DNA from: CAZAGA01 sp041912175
Lineage (GTDB): Bacteria; Chloroflexota; Anaerolineae; Anaerolineales; UBA4823
Direction: 5' to 3'
NCBI GenBank assembly: GCA_041912175.1
Contig: JAYRNN010000015.1
Location: 1-64,000 of the forward strand
DNA: 64,000 bases
A program made the translations under genes and the position numbers. The stretch's first letter is position 1, and each line of letters opens with the position of its first letter. A model generated the notes under the pieces. The model worked only from the letters and a program-made list of their open reading frames with translations. It was not told the origin of the DNA and ran no database searches. This document shows, one piece after another, positions 25,551 through 32,876 of this stretch.

Positions 25551-26837
25551 TTAAATTTTGCCCGTCAGCCAGTAGGTGTGCATTTTCCCCTTGCCTTTGA
25601 CTTCGATCACCCCGCGGTCTTCGAAGATGTAATGATCCCTAAGTAATTCGTAAAGTGACTCACAAACCTGGATCCTGCCTGGTAGACCATGTGACTCCAT
25701 GCGGCTGGCTGTGTTGACGGTGTCGCCCCATAGGTCATAGGCAAACTTGCGCCAGCCGATCACACCCGCCACAACTGGGCCGCTGTGGAGGCCAATTCTG
25801 ACCTGGATCGGGAACACAATTTGCGAATCTAATCCCGCGATCGCCTGCTGCATATCCAGGGCCAGCTCGGCCAGCGCCTGGGCATGATCGGGACGCGGAA
25901 TCGGCAGCCCGCTTACGACCATATAGGCATCACCAACTGTCTTTATCTTTTCTAGCGTACGCTGCTCGGTTAATTCATCGAAGGTTGAAAAGACTTTGTT
26001 CAAGAGCTGCACCACTTCAGCAGGCGGCAGGCGCGTTGAGAGCGGCGTGAAGTCAACGATATCAGCAAATAGAACGCTGATGGAAGGGTAGAAATCGGCG
26101 ATATCCTCGCCGCGCTTCAACCGCTCGGCAATCGGGGCTGGTAAAACATTCAGCAGCAGAGCGCTGGAGCGATCCTCTTCTTTTTGAATGATCAGGCGCT
26201 GGATAAAATTTCGCCGGATGGACAGCTCATAAAAATAATTTCCAATGCAACCCACAATCGCCAGAGTGATCAGGAAACTATTTTGGACAACGAAAACGAC
26301 GATCGAGGTTTGAGTCTTGAAGAAATCGAAGCGAAATGCATATGCCAGGGGGCTGAGCAGAAGCAGCGCCAGGCTGACCCAAAAAACGTTCGCGAACTGC
26401 GGCCCTGGAACGGTATAAAGGAACATCAGAATGACCGTCAGGCCATAGATGTAGTAATAGTATCCCACTTCTCCCGGTTGGGCCAGCCGCACCATTGCGA
26501 TTATCCCCAGGCCGGCAGTAAGGGTCACCATGACCGTCAGCGGCCGCATTATCTGGCGATAGGCATCGCTAAAACTGGCCAGAATGATCATCACGATGAC
26601 CGGCGCGCCCATGCCAAAACGGATGATCCATACCTGTTTGTAGGAAATTGGCATGGCCCACAGGTCAATAATGCCAAAGATCGACCACAAGATCAGCCCA
26701 AGCACCAGACCGATGCGGTTGATCCACAAGAAGTTCTCGAAATAGTATTCCTGGAATTCCGCCTCAATCGATTTTGGAAATGGCAGGCGGCGCTGCTCTG
26801 ATAACTGGATAAGATCACTCAAAGATGGTGTAAACAT
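25551..26837 (-). CDS. Membrane-anchored class III adenylate/guanylate cyclase
   Basis: A 428-residue protein. Residues about 35-195 contain six hydrophobic segments forming a membrane domain. A short linker (IQKEEDRSSALLLNVLPAPIAERLKRGE) with the typical LLxNxLP cyclase-coupling motif leads to the catalytic domain (about 235-428). The first metal-binding Asp is in VLFADIVDFTPLS, the second in KTVGDAYMVVSGLP, and the transition-state Asn/Arg helix is WGDTVNTASRMES. It makes cAMP or cGMP; the residue pattern does not settle which. It is the first gene of the minus-strand run and is divergent from the glmS ribozyme. Confidence 0.92.
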   Translation of the reverse strand: MFTPSLSDLIQLSEQRRLPFPKSIEAEFQEYYFENFLWINRIGLVLGLILWSIFGIIDLWAMPISYKQVWIIRFGMGAPVIVMIILASFSDAYRQIMRPLTVMVTLTAGLGIIAMVRLAQPGEVGYYYYIYGLTVILMFLYTVPGPQFANVFWVSLALLLLSPLAYAFRFDFFKTQTSIVVFVVQNSFLITLAIVGCIGNYFYELSIRRNFIQRLIIQKEEDRSSALLLNVLPAPIAERLKRGEDIADFYPSISVLFADIVDFTPLSTRLPPAEVVQLLNKVFSTFDELTEQRTLEKIKTVGDAYMVVSGLPIPRPDHAQALAELALDMQQAIAGLDSQIVFPIQVRIGLHSGPVVAGVIGWRKFAYDLWGDTVNTASRMESHGLPGRIQVCESLYELLRDHYIFEDRGVIEVKGKGKMHTYWLTGKI

Positions 26838-26865
26838 AATAAAAATAATACCACATAGATTACGG

Positions 26866-26871
26866 TATAAT
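26866..26871 (+). promoter_or_regulatory. Probable -10 element of glmS
   Basis: A consensus TATAAT hexamer about 28 bases before the ribozyme cleavage site. No convincing -35 is visible in the A-rich sequence upstream. It would give a short leader before the ribozyme. Confidence 0.5.
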
Positions 26872-26898
26872 TGCCCTCTGAATATTTCAAGGGAAGAT

Positions 26899-27137
26899 AG
26901 CGCATGGGCTGGATACGATGCGTGTGAATAGACACCATTTAGCAGTAAATTGTCAATTTACACTATCTACTTCAGTTGACGAGGATGAGGGTTCCCTGCT
27001 TCACGGCAGGGATACAAGAAAATCGAATGATCAGCGGAAGCCCTCCGGGTGCACCATCACCCGCCATCTTTCCCTCCAACGTGAACCTCGAACCAACGCT
27101 GCCCGGGTGACCGGACAGACAATCCTTCGGGGAGTGG
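26899..27137 (+). ncRNA. glmS ribozyme (GlcN6P-activated self-cleaving riboswitch)
   Basis: The leader of glmS holds the conserved ribozyme core. AGCGC at 26899-26903 marks the cleavage site (between A26899 and G26900). CAGTTGACGAGGATG at 26973-26987, ATCGAATGATCAGCGGAAG at 27022-27040 and CCCTCCGG at 27041-27048 closely match the Bacillus core. A P3 hairpin CGGGTG/CACCCG follows, then a P4-like region ending GGGGAGTGG. Two parts are larger than usual: the P1 loop carries two extra small hairpins (GTGT/GACAC and GTAAATTG/CAATTTAC), and a hairpin CCCTGC/GCAGGG is inserted near 26992-27012. In known cases glucosamine-6-phosphate triggers cleavage and lowers glmS mRNA. Confidence 0.92.
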
Positions 27138-27216
27138 TAATTAAATCGCAGTAGATCATTCGCGACATCCTTCGTCTTGAGTGATCTGCATATTCGAACT
27201 ATGGAGGGCTCTCTCT

Positions 27217-29061
27217 ATGTGTGGCATTGTTGGGTATATTGGACCGCGGGATGCAACGCCGGTCATCTTGAATGGACTGAAGCGGCTGGAATATCGCGGC
27301 TATGACTCGGCTGGTCTGGCGATTCTACAAGACGGCCAGATCGAGGTGCGTCGTGAGGCCGGCAAATTGGCGCGCCTGGCGACCCTGGTCGATGAGCAAC
27401 CTGTCCATGGACAGGTTGGCATCGGGCATACACGCTGGGCAACGCATGGAGCGCCCAGCGCTCGCAACGCCCATCCTCATCTGGGCAGCACCGGCGAGGT
27501 GGTTGTGGTGCATAACGGGATCGTCGAAAACTTCCTGGAACTGCGCGAAGAGTTGACTGCTGAAGGCGTGATCTTCAACTCTGATACGGATACGGAAGTG
27601 ATCGTGCACCTGGTCGAACGCTATTTGTCGACGAAGACGGGTTTGACGGAAGCCGTCCGTCTGGCGCTGAAACACCTCAAAGGCGCTCACGGGGTGGTCG
27701 TTTTATCTTCGAACGAGCCCGATAAGATCATCGCCGCCCGCATCGGCAACGCCGGCGGGGTGGTGATCGGCCTTGGCGAGGACGAATCCTTCATCGCCTC
27801 CGATCTGCCAGCCATCCTGGAGTATACCCACAGGATGATTTTCCTCGAATCGCAGCAAATGGCGGTGGTCACTCGCCAGGGTGCAGTAGTTTCGACCCTG
27901 GATAACAAGCTCGTACACGTCCAGGTGCACAACGTATCCTGGGATCCGGTGGCGGCCGAAAAAGGCGAGTATCGCCACTTTATGGCCAAGGAAATCTACG
28001 AACAAGTGCGTGGGTTAACCGATACCATCGCCGGGCGGGTGGATTTTGAAAATGGCCAGGGCGTTCGCTTGCCCGAACTGAACCTCAGCGCCGAACAAGC
28101 CCGCCAGATCCAAAAAATCTTTATCACTGCTTGCGGCACCGCTTCTCATGCCGGCATGGTTGGCAAGGTGTTAATTGAGCACATCGCACGCCTGCCGGTC
28201 GAAGTAGATATTGCCTCGGAGTTCCGCTATCGGGATCCGATTATAGATAAAAACACAGTTGTTCTGGCCATATCGCAATCCGGCGAGACTGCCGACACCC
28301 TGGCGGCGATGGAAGAAGCGCGCAAAAAAGGCGCTACGTTGTGGTCGATCGTCAATGCAATCGGCTCCCAGGCGATGCGTATTGCGGATGGTTATATCTC
28401 CATGCAGACCGGGCCCGAGATTGGCGTGGCTTCTACCAAGGCTTACACAGCGCCGCTGGTAGATCTTTATATGCTGGCGGTGTTGTTGGGCACGCTGCGT
28501 GGGACGCTTGACAAACCCACCCGCCGTAAACTACTGGCCGATCTGCGCCTGGCGCCTGACTTAGTTGGGCGCTGCCTGGATCGCGATCAGGACGTGGAAA
28601 AAGTAGCGCGTACCCTGGTGAACACCCAACATTGCCTGTATTTGGGGCGCGGCATTAATATGCCGACTGCCTTTGAGGGCGCTTTGAAGCTCAAGGAGAT
28701 TTCCTATATCCATGCTGAGGGCTATGCGGCAGGCGAAATGAAGCACGGCCCGATCGCTTTGATCGACCGGGATATGCCGGTAGTGGTGATTGCTCCGCGT
28801 GATCCGTGGTATGACAAGATGCTCAGCCAACTAGAGCAGGCCAAAGCGCGCGGCGGCAGGGTCATCGCAGTAGCAACGGACGGTGACACAACCATCGCTA
28901 GCCTGGCCGACCACGTCCTGTGGGTGCCCGAGACGCCCTGGCTGCTCAGCCCGGTGGTGACAGTCATCCCCTTGCAAATGCTGGCGTATCACATTGCCAC
29001 GTTAAGAGGCCTGGATGTAGACCAGCCAAGGAATTTGGCAAAGAGTGTGACGGTGGAGTAG
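27217..29061 (+). CDS. glmS: Glutamine-fructose-6-phosphate aminotransferase (isomerizing)
   Basis: A 614-residue enzyme that makes glucosamine-6-phosphate from fructose-6-phosphate and glutamine, the entry to peptidoglycan amino sugars. The start at 27217 gives MCGIVGYIG, exposing the catalytic Cys after Met removal; GGAGG lies nine bases upstream. The glutaminase domain (1-235) has RGYDSAG, HTRWATHG and NGIVENF. Two SIS domains follow (ITACGTASHAGMVGK, ISQSGETADTLAAM, and LGRGINMPTAFEGALKLKEISY), ending NLAKSVTVE. The upstream ribozyme gives product feedback on expression. Confidence 0.97.
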   Translation: MCGIVGYIGPRDATPVILNGLKRLEYRGYDSAGLAILQDGQIEVRREAGKLARLATLVDEQPVHGQVGIGHTRWATHGAPSARNAHPHLGSTGEVVVVHNGIVENFLELREELTAEGVIFNSDTDTEVIVHLVERYLSTKTGLTEAVRLALKHLKGAHGVVVLSSNEPDKIIAARIGNAGGVVIGLGEDESFIASDLPAILEYTHRMIFLESQQMAVVTRQGAVVSTLDNKLVHVQVHNVSWDPVAAEKGEYRHFMAKEIYEQVRGLTDTIAGRVDFENGQGVRLPELNLSAEQARQIQKIFITACGTASHAGMVGKVLIEHIARLPVEVDIASEFRYRDPIIDKNTVVLAISQSGETADTLAAMEEARKKGATLWSIVNAIGSQAMRIADGYISMQTGPEIGVASTKAYTAPLVDLYMLAVLLGTLRGTLDKPTRRKLLADLRLAPDLVGRCLDRDQDVEKVARTLVNTQHCLYLGRGINMPTAFEGALKLKEISYIHAEGYAAGEMKHGPIALIDRDMPVVVIAPRDPWYDKMLSQLEQAKARGGRVIAVATDGDTTIASLADHVLWVPETPWLLSPVVTVIPLQMLAYHIATLRGLDVDQPRNLAKSVTVE

Positions 29062-29158
29062 CCAACCGCAGCGCGATCCGGGAGTATACAGGATCGAAAC
29101 AGAATCCGGGAAAATCGGAAATCTTTTTATAACTAAATATAATCGCCTTCTAGTTCGT

Positions 29159-29632
29159 TTAAGCTCTTTCTTCTAGAAAATTGGCGAAAGCAGACAATTC
29201 AGCTTTAACCCCGGTAAAGCAAACTGGGAGCGAAGTCACGAGCTTCTCAATCTTGATCGGATCGAACCTGAATGTATAGACGTTCCTGACAACATGCCGG
29301 AAGCCGCGATACTCGTTTAGTTGCTGGAAAACCTGATCGGAAATGACTGCGGGCCGAGTTACCGGTACCTCTTCCGTCATTCGCTGCAGTAAGGAGATAT
29401 GCCAGCCTTCTCCCCCCGGCAAACTGCCATCCACATTTTCAGCAATTAATTCAAAAATACGTTCCAGACCCGAATAAAAGTCATGTAAGTTGAGCGCCAC
29501 GCTATCCAGGTAATAGTCATCGCCAGAAGTCTTAGCTCGCTGCCAAATATCAAGTACCCGTTCCGTAACTCGCTCAAGGTCTGACAGGTTGCCCCGGATA
29601 CGAGTTGATAACGCTTTCAGTCGGTTATTCAC
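29159..29632 (-). CDS. HepT-like HEPN-domain toxin
   Basis: A 157-residue all-helical HEPN protein of the HepT-like class. In type VII toxin-antitoxin systems HepT is an RNase or target of AMPylation by the MntA nucleotidyltransferase. The motif region is EYRGFRHVVRNVYTFRFD at residues 107-124. Measured from R112, the position expected for the catalytic His of R-x4-6-H is N117 (RNVY). Activity may therefore be altered, or the family may use a variant motif. It is translated from an ATG overlapping the stop of the antitoxin gene (ATGA), the standard gene order with MntA first. Confidence 0.82.
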   Translation of the reverse strand: MNNRLKALSTRIRGNLSDLERVTERVLDIWQRAKTSGDDYYLDSVALNLHDFYSGLERIFELIAENVDGSLPGGEGWHISLLQRMTEEVPVTRPAVISDQVFQQLNEYRGFRHVVRNVYTFRFDPIKIEKLVTSLPVCFTGVKAELSAFANFLEERA

Positions 29633-30018
29633 AGCGGTTTTCCGTGTCTCTGAATAGATTGCAATAGATCAGGGCTGCAATCTTCTGGAGCAAGCAAGCT
29701 GATCTTTATATCGCTGCTCAGACTGATTACCGCCGCAACAGCAGCATAAAATCTCTCCTGTGAGATTCCCCAGGCTGCCAGGTCAATATCTGACCAGGGG
29801 GTAAAGCTCTGTGGCTGTGCCAATGAGCCAAACAGAATAACTTTATTGGCAAAATATTCGCGCTTCAGCAGATCGGCAGCTTTATGGGCTAATTGCATTG
29901 CCCGTCGCTTCCGCCTGGAGAGCTTTGCGCGCTGCAAAGTATCTCTGTGCTGAATTGCGGCTGCAGGGTCATAGGTCTTCCATTGCTCTGCCGTGAGCTC
30001 CAATGCAGTTCGGGCCAT
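29629..30018 (-). CDS. MntA-like nucleotidyltransferase antitoxin
   Basis: A 129-residue minimal nucleotidyltransferase. The active-site signature is GSLAQPQSFTPWSDIDLA, with GS at residues 64-65 and the metal-binding Asp pair D77 and D79. MntA proteins AMPylate a Tyr on the partner HEPN toxin and so silence it. The start is placed at the ATG at 30018; the longer frame would start with TTG at 30024. A TATAAT box ends six bases before the ATG, so the mRNA appears leaderless. It is followed directly by hepT-like with a four-base overlap. Confidence 0.83.
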   Translation of the reverse strand: MARTALELTAEQWKTYDPAAAIQHRDTLQRAKLSRRKRRAMQLAHKAADLLKREYFANKVILFGSLAQPQSFTPWSDIDLAAWGISQERFYAAVAAVISLSSDIKISLLAPEDCSPDLLQSIQRHGKPL

Positions 30019-30023
30019 GATCA

Positions 30024-30053
30024 AATTATAACAACGATTTTAACGATTGACAC
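30024..30053 (-). promoter_or_regulatory. Promoter giving a probably leaderless mntA-like mRNA
   Basis: On the minus strand a perfect -10 TATAAT sits six bases before the MntA start codon, with a weak -35 (GTGTCA) 17 bases upstream. The expected start of transcription coincides with or is within a base or two of the ATG, and no ribosome-binding site is present. Confidence 0.6.
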
Positions 30054-30121
30054 TGCCAGCAGGTATTTTCTGCACGACTTTAACTAGAATGAGTTTTAAC
30101 AGAGCACAGAAGGTCAAAGGC

Positions 30122-30291
30122 TTAAATCCGAAAGACCTGGGCAACACCCAGCCAATCCAGGTAGTCATTCAGCTCTGCGCGAGCTCAAAGCGTGCGCTTT
30201 TCTCTTCGTATATGATGCCAGTCTGATGTACTTCTTGGTTGGGCTCGAGTTCGATACAATCCATGTGGGTCTTCTCCGGTTTCTGTGGTTT
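30122..30291 (-). pseudogene. Degraded transposase remnant (ISAs1/IS4-like)
   Basis: In the 344-base gap between mntA and proA the minus strand holds two short frames. One reads MDCIELEPNQEVHQTG and on to FELAQS then stop. The shifted frame next to it reads AELNDYLDWLGVAQVFRI then stop. The latter closely resembles the LNDYLDWPxxAQVFxLER block of DDE transposases of the ISAs1-like group. The frameshift, stops and small size mean it is a relic. No terminal repeats or target duplication were recognised. The rest of the gap holds nothing else recognisable. Confidence 0.4.
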
Positions 30292-30362
30292 TCAGCAAAC
30301 AAAAGTATATCGAAGAAGACCTTTTCTACTTAATCAAGTGACTTTGTTAAAGCTGTGCTGGT

Positions 30363-31634
30363 TCATTCTCTCACTTGATAGTCTCCTTCAATCACCCATT
30401 TGTATGTCGTTAACTCACGCAGACCCATCGGACCCCGCACGTGCAGGCGCTGCGTAGAGATGGCAGCTTCAGCGCCCAGGCCAAGTTGACCGCCATCCGT
30501 AAAGCGCGTGCTGGCATTGACATACACCGCTGCCGAGTCGACTTCGGCGATGAAGCGCCGGGCGTTCTCGGCGACGCCGGTCAGGATGCCATCCGAATGA
30601 GCGGTGCTGTGCAAGGCGATGTGCTCGATCGCCTCATCCAGGCTTTCAACGACTTTGATCCCCAGCACCAGCGATAGCCATTCAGTATCAAAGTCATCCA
30701 CTCCGGCAGGCTGGAGCCCGGTGGCCAGCGGTTCTCCAGCTTCATCGATCAAGTATGGCCAGGCGGTTGGCGCGGCTCGAAAGCTCACCCCGCTCTGCGC
30801 CATGTCCTTGACCAATGCGGGCAGAAAGCGCCCGGCGATAGCCCGGTGCACCAGCACGGTGTCCAGGGCGTTGCACACGGAGGGGCGCTGCACCTTGGCG
30901 TTGTGGATCACCGGCAGTGCAGCTGACAGGTCGGCGTTTTCATCCACATATAAGTGGCAGATGCCAATCCCGCCGGTGATGACCGGTATACGACTGTTTT
31001 CACGGCAGAACTCGTGCAGCGCCGCGCCGCCGCGCGGGATTAGCAGGTCGATATATTGGTGCAATTGCATCAGCTCCAAGACCAGTGATCGCTCGGAGCT
31101 GTCGATGAATTGAACCATGTCAGGCGGCAGGCCGTTCTCCTCCAGCGCCTGTCGCGTCGCGCCTACCAGCGCCCGGTTGGAGGCCAGGGTCTCGCTTCCG
31201 CCGCGTAGGATCACGGCATTGCCGGTCTTGATCGCCAGTCCGGCCACGTCGATGGTCACGTTCGGGCGCGCTTCATAGATCACTGCCAGTACGCCCAGGG
31301 GGACACGCTGTTTGTGGACGTGCAGGCCGTTGGGGAGGGTCTGAGCTTCGAAGACCTCGCCGACCGGGTCGGGTAGTTCCGCCAGGCTGTGCAAGTCTGC
31401 TGCCATGCCTGCCAGGCGCTGTGGATTGAGCGTCAGCCGGTCGAGCAAGGCGGTGTTCAGGCCGGCGCTGCTTGCCTGCGCCAGGTCTAAGGCGTTGGCC
31501 TGCAAAATCTCAGGACTATATTCACCGAGTAAACCGGCCAGGCTCAAGAGAGCAGCGCGTTTCTGTTCGCTGGCGGCGCGCGCTGCGTGGCGAGCCGCCA
31601 GGCGGGCGCGTTGGCCTATTTCATTCAGGTTCAT
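30363..31634 (-). CDS. proA: Glutamate-5-semialdehyde dehydrogenase (gamma-glutamyl phosphate reductase)
   Basis: A 423-residue proline-pathway enzyme that reduces glutamyl-5-phosphate to the semialdehyde with NADPH. Typical blocks are GVLAVIYEARPNVTIDVAGLAIKTGNAVILRGGSE, DLLIPRGGAALHEF, and the catalytic Cys in VQRPSVCNALDTVLVH. The C-terminus has VNASTRFTDGGQLGLGAEAAISTQRLHVRGPMGL. It follows proB on the same strand with a four-base overlap (ATGA), so the pair is translationally coupled and supplies the first two steps from glutamate. Confidence 0.96.
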   Translation of the reverse strand: MNLNEIGQRARLAARHAARAASEQKRAALLSLAGLLGEYSPEILQANALDLAQASSAGLNTALLDRLTLNPQRLAGMAADLHSLAELPDPVGEVFEAQTLPNGLHVHKQRVPLGVLAVIYEARPNVTIDVAGLAIKTGNAVILRGGSETLASNRALVGATRQALEENGLPPDMVQFIDSSERSLVLELMQLHQYIDLLIPRGGAALHEFCRENSRIPVITGGIGICHLYVDENADLSAALPVIHNAKVQRPSVCNALDTVLVHRAIAGRFLPALVKDMAQSGVSFRAAPTAWPYLIDEAGEPLATGLQPAGVDDFDTEWLSLVLGIKVVESLDEAIEHIALHSTAHSDGILTGVAENARRFIAEVDSAAVYVNASTRFTDGGQLGLGAEAAISTQRLHVRGPMGLRELTTYKWVIEGDYQVRE

Positions 31635-32779
31635 TCGTCTACTCCTGCCTTGCGTTCCAAGAGCACCATATTGTTGCGGTGGATCACTTCATCGCCATAG
31701 GCAAAACCTAACAGGGTTTCGATTTCATCCGAACGTCGGCCGAGTATGTTCTGCACATCGTCGGCGGTGTAATTGACCAGACCGCGCGCGATCTCTCGCC
31801 CCAACGGCCCGACCACACGCACCCGGTCGCCGCGCTCGAAACTGCCTGAAACGCCAACCACACCGACCGGCAGCAGGCTGCCGCCGCGTCGCAAGGCTTG
31901 CACGGCGCCTGCATCCACATCCAGGCGGCCCTCCGTACGGCTGCCAGCTAGGATGTAACGCTTGCGGCTTTCCACCTGGCTGCTCACTGGCAGGAAGCGT
32001 GTACCAGCCGGTTTGCCGGCGACGATATCAGCCAGGGTTTGCGGGTCTCCCCCACGCGCAATCACCACAGTTGCGCCGGAGCGGCGCGCCAGGTCAGCCG
32101 CTTGTAACTTGGTGAGCATCCCACCGGTACCCAAGCCGCCTGCTGTGCCGCCAGCCGCTTGCCACAGTGCGGCGGGTATCTCGTCTGCGTCGATCAAGGG
32201 CGCCAGCTCGGCGAACGGGTCCAGGCGCGGGTCGGCTGTATACAGTCCATCCTGGTCGGTGAGCAGGATTAGCAAGTCGGCTTCGATCAAATTGGCAACC
32301 AGGGCGGAAAGGTTGTCATTATCGCCCACGCGGATTTCTTCAGTGGCGACAGTATCGTTCTCGTTAATAATCGGGATCACACGCTGCGCCAGCAGGGCTT
32401 GTAGGGTGTTACGGGCGTTCAGGTAGCGCCGGCGGTCGGCCAGGTCTGCTCGGGTGAGCAGCACCTGGGCGGCGGTCAGCCCATAAAAGCCAAAGAGTTG
32501 CTCGTAACGCGCCATCAAGCGCGGTTGGCCGATGGCGGCCAACATCTGCTTGGCTGGGATGTCTTTTGGCAGTTGGGGGAAATGCAGCGCCTCTCGCCCG
32601 ACAGCGATCGCCCCAGATGAGACGAGCGCCAGCTCCAATCCGGTGGCGTACAATTCTGAAATCTGCCGCGCCAGGTCCACCAGACGTGGCATGGAGAGGT
32701 TAAGCGTCCCGGCGGTCAAGGTGGAGGCGCCAAGCTTGATGACAATGCGCGAAAAAGGGGGACCGGCATATGACGGCAT
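31631..32779 (-). CDS. proB: Glutamate 5-kinase with C-terminal PUA domain
   Basis: A 382-residue kinase that phosphorylates glutamate as the first, feedback-controlled step of proline synthesis. The amino acid kinase domain shows RIVIKLGASTLT, LVSSGAIAVGREAL, KQMLAAIGQPRLM, INENDTVATEEIRVGDNDNLSALVA and LLTDQDGLYTADPR. A PUA domain occupies about residues 275-365 (RLDVDAGAVQALRRGGSLLPVGVVGVSGSFERGD). The PUA domain is typical of the longer bacterial enzyme. It overlaps proA by four bases. Confidence 0.96.
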   Translation of the reverse strand: MPSYAGPPFSRIVIKLGASTLTAGTLNLSMPRLVDLARQISELYATGLELALVSSGAIAVGREALHFPQLPKDIPAKQMLAAIGQPRLMARYEQLFGFYGLTAAQVLLTRADLADRRRYLNARNTLQALLAQRVIPIINENDTVATEEIRVGDNDNLSALVANLIEADLLILLTDQDGLYTADPRLDPFAELAPLIDADEIPAALWQAAGGTAGGLGTGGMLTKLQAADLARRSGATVVIARGGDPQTLADIVAGKPAGTRFLPVSSQVESRKRYILAGSRTEGRLDVDAGAVQALRRGGSLLPVGVVGVSGSFERGDRVRVVGPLGREIARGLVNYTADDVQNILGRRSDEIETLLGFAYGDEVIHRNNMVLLERKAGVDE

Positions 32780-32821
32780 AGTGTATCATATTCGCGGTTA
32801 GAATCTCCCCTTAGGATATTA

Positions 32822-32864
32822 TGTAGATCATATGGGCGGCGAAGCGCCGCCCATATGATCTACA
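32822..32864. terminator. Perfect 19-bp hairpin between proB and the RCC1 gene
   Basis: Arms TGTAGATCATATGGGCGGC and its exact complement enclose a GAAGC loop. It lies 12 bases past the RCC1-gene stop on the minus strand and upstream of proB. There is no T-tract, only an A/T flank, so it may be an intrinsic terminator of weak type or an mRNA 3'-end stabiliser. Confidence 0.7.
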
Positions 32865-32876
32865 ATTAACACCTGA

